This document shows, in pieces, positions 61,931 to 64,000 of a stretch of DNA of 64,000 nt (the stretch's first letter is position 1; every line of letters begins with the position of its first letter). This DNA comes from Serinus canaria (lineage: Eukaryota; Chordata; Aves; Passeriformes; Fringillidae). The DNA lies in contig NC_066313.1 of NCBI RefSeq assembly GCF_022539315.1, positions 31,099,059-31,163,058 on the forward strand, in the 5' to 3' direction. A model generated the notes under the pieces. That model did not search any database. It worked only from the letters and a program-made list of their open reading frames with translations, and was not told the origin of the DNA. The position numbers and the translations under genes are program-made.

Positions 61931-64000
61931 TTTGCAAGTGTATTAAGGCATTAACATCTGCCAGCTACACCATGGAGAAACAGCACTTACAGGTAGCATG
62001 AGTAAAGAGGATGCTAGACCTACAGCTGGAACCCATAAAATATCTTAAGGAAGGAAGCTGTGGGGAATTATATTGGTTTTCTGAAAACTCCGAAGTGGTG
62101 TTACAGTCACCAGGAAAGTTTCACCAGTATTACTAAATGCAGGAGGAGGCAAGAACACCTTGGTGCTGGCACCGAGGTATTCGAAAAGAAAGTGGATGGG
62201 AAAGGACTAAATTAATTTCTCTAGGGAGTAAAGACAGGATTGACCAGGTTTTCTCTATTTTATCTAAACTGGTAGCAATTTTGTTTTCAAGTTTCCCTAT
62301 TTTTTTCCATTTGCATATTGTAAGAAAAGATAGGCTGTCAAACAAGCAAGGAAAAATACACTTTTTCTATCATTCATTTTTCAAATTCCTGTTATTAGAA
62401 TTGTAAATCCTGGAGGTCCTTTCACTCAGAAGGAGGGACCAGCAGGTGGTTTATGTATCAAAACTGCAAAGCTTTTGTTTGATTTTCAACAGAAAACAAA
62501 AAAGTAATTTTTTGTGGATCACAAAGTTAACAAGTAAGAGATGAAAAATAGCCCAATCAATCCTCCAACACTGCAATTCTGTATTCTGTGGCTGAATAAT
62601 CAGATCCTTCAAGCTCCACACTAGAATTTGCTCTGCAATTTACACTAGATTGTAAGCTCTGGGTGACTGTTTTCCCCCATTTCATTAAGTTTATGTTAAC
62701 ATGGCTATAACGTTATGACTATTTCAAAATAAATCATAAGTCACATGGATCACGTAAATACAACTTAGGAACCATATTTTAGCCTGGTCTTCTTGCTCAT
62801 TGCATGAAACAGGCCAGTCCCATCCAGGAAACTTGATATCTATTCTTTCTAACTCCTTACATATGTTATGAATGTCTATGTGTTTTAGCCAATTTATATT
62901 CATATCCAGTATTCTTAATGTTCCCATTTACTGTAGCTTTAAATTTGTGAGCATTTATTGATTTCAGTTCCATTTATTCCCAGTTCACTTTGGCATTGCT
63001 GGGAAGAGAGTCATGCACACAATTCTTATGATGATTTGGTATTTTTTCAGATAGATGTGAAATTAAACACTTCTGTGATCATTTTGAGATAAACTGTGCC
63101 AGATATTATATATATTTTTTTTTAATTTTTCATCTATTACAAATGTGCATGGGTTATTTGAGATGTTGGTTCTTATGAAGAAAAAAAAAACCCTTGTAAA
63201 TTCCACTGAGTAACAAACTATTTTGAATGACTGTATATTTAAGTAGCTCATAAATATGCCTGGTTTCAGCCCTAGATTTACTATATTTTTAATTTTCCAA
63301 CAGATTGGCCATAGTTTTAAGGCTTTAATCTGAAGTCTGGTCTATTTAAAGGGCACAATGTACTTAACTATTCAAAAAGGCTCTTGATCCTATGCATGCA
63401 CGTTGCTAGTAACGGGATAGTCATTTTCCAGGCCAGTAAAAAGCAATTACTCACTGGAACACAAACAGATTGCAAGAGGGAAAGCTCATGCTGATGGCTG
63501 GCAGCCTGACAAAGGGAAGTGGGAAATATGGCCCTTTCCTGAATTAAGTTGCATTGACTCTATCTGTTCCAAACATTTGACTCCTTTCTTCTTGTGATAC
63601 TTATGACAATAATAGGATAACAGATTTATGTCATGAAGGCACTGACCTTTGTCAGAAGGAACATTTTGACAGGCAAAGATGAGATATGCTGCTCCGCTCT
63701 ATAGTTTTGACAATGACTGACAGTATGGCTGTATATCGACATGGCAAAGCTTATGCTTGTGTTTTTACATTGTCATCCTTGGATTAACTCCTGAGTTTTT
63801 ATCATCTTTGATGACATCTCTTTTCTAATGAAATGCCTAGATAGAGACAATTTACCCTGCTGAGAAGCCTTGATTCACCTTACACCCAAATAAGTGACTT
63901 GTGTTCTAAATAAAGATGAATTCTGGGTGGGGGACAGCTAAACCTAGTGAACACTGATGCTTCTGTTCCTTTACTCTATGGTAGAGATGCTCTTACCTAA
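61931..64000. other. Unique AT-rich DNA to window end
   Basis: No gene or known transposon recognised. CCAGCAGGTGGTTTA at 62439-62453 is a weaker CTCF-like match (12 of 15). T- and A-runs occur near 63112-63125 and 63180-63190. Confidence 0.5.

Noticed and set aside
62439..62453. CTCF site
   Set aside because: CCAGCAGGTGGTTTA misses the GGC core and the following purine, so it is much weaker than the 43277 site.

Overview
The window looks like non-coding vertebrate nuclear DNA from a songbird-type (passerine) genome. It is AT-rich and has almost no CpG-rich stretches. Open frames are short and none resembles a host protein. The interspersed repeats are typically avian: many 5'-truncated CR1 LINE fragments with the conserved CR1 3' tail, two solo LTRs of a common avian ERVL-like family, and one tRNA-Ile-derived SINE with a CR1 tail (59597-59731). 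That SINE matches my memory of TguSINE1, a passerine SINE. I recognise no protein-coding gene, exon, rRNA, functional tRNA or CRISPR array. The window is best read as a gene desert or part of a very large intron.

Layout. From 0 to 12 kb there are six CR1 fragments of both orientations in otherwise unique DNA, plus a perfect hairpin near 1.07 kb and several short tandem duplications. From 13.3 to 15.8 kb an unidentified repeat occurs twice in the same orientation, with a CR1 nested in the first copy only. From 16 to 23.7 kb there is no recognisable transposon, but there are homeobox/octamer-motif-rich AT blocks that look like conserved non-coding DNA, and low-complexity tracts. From 23.8 to 31.6 kb two same-orientation LTRs bracket host DNA that holds three very old CR1 fragments resembling those of turtles and crocodiles, plus two ordinary avian CR1s. 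From 33 to 41 kb there are four CR1 fragments, a long (GAAA)n microsatellite and an LTR-like segment. From 41 to 56 kb the DNA is mostly unique, with a strong CTCF-like motif at 43277, two CR1 fragments and a few stop-poor islands of unknown origin. From 56 to 64 kb there are a CR1, a candidate conserved block, the SINE, a (TA)n microsatellite and a CR1 near 61.7 kb.

How it works together: there is no pathway or operon here. Any function is probably cis-regulatory (CTCF-like site, candidate conserved blocks, possible exapted old CR1 DNA). The rest is a record of transposition. Repeat families were assigned from remembered consensus sequences, without a database search, so boundaries are approximate to about 10-30 bases and subfamily names are deliberately withheld.
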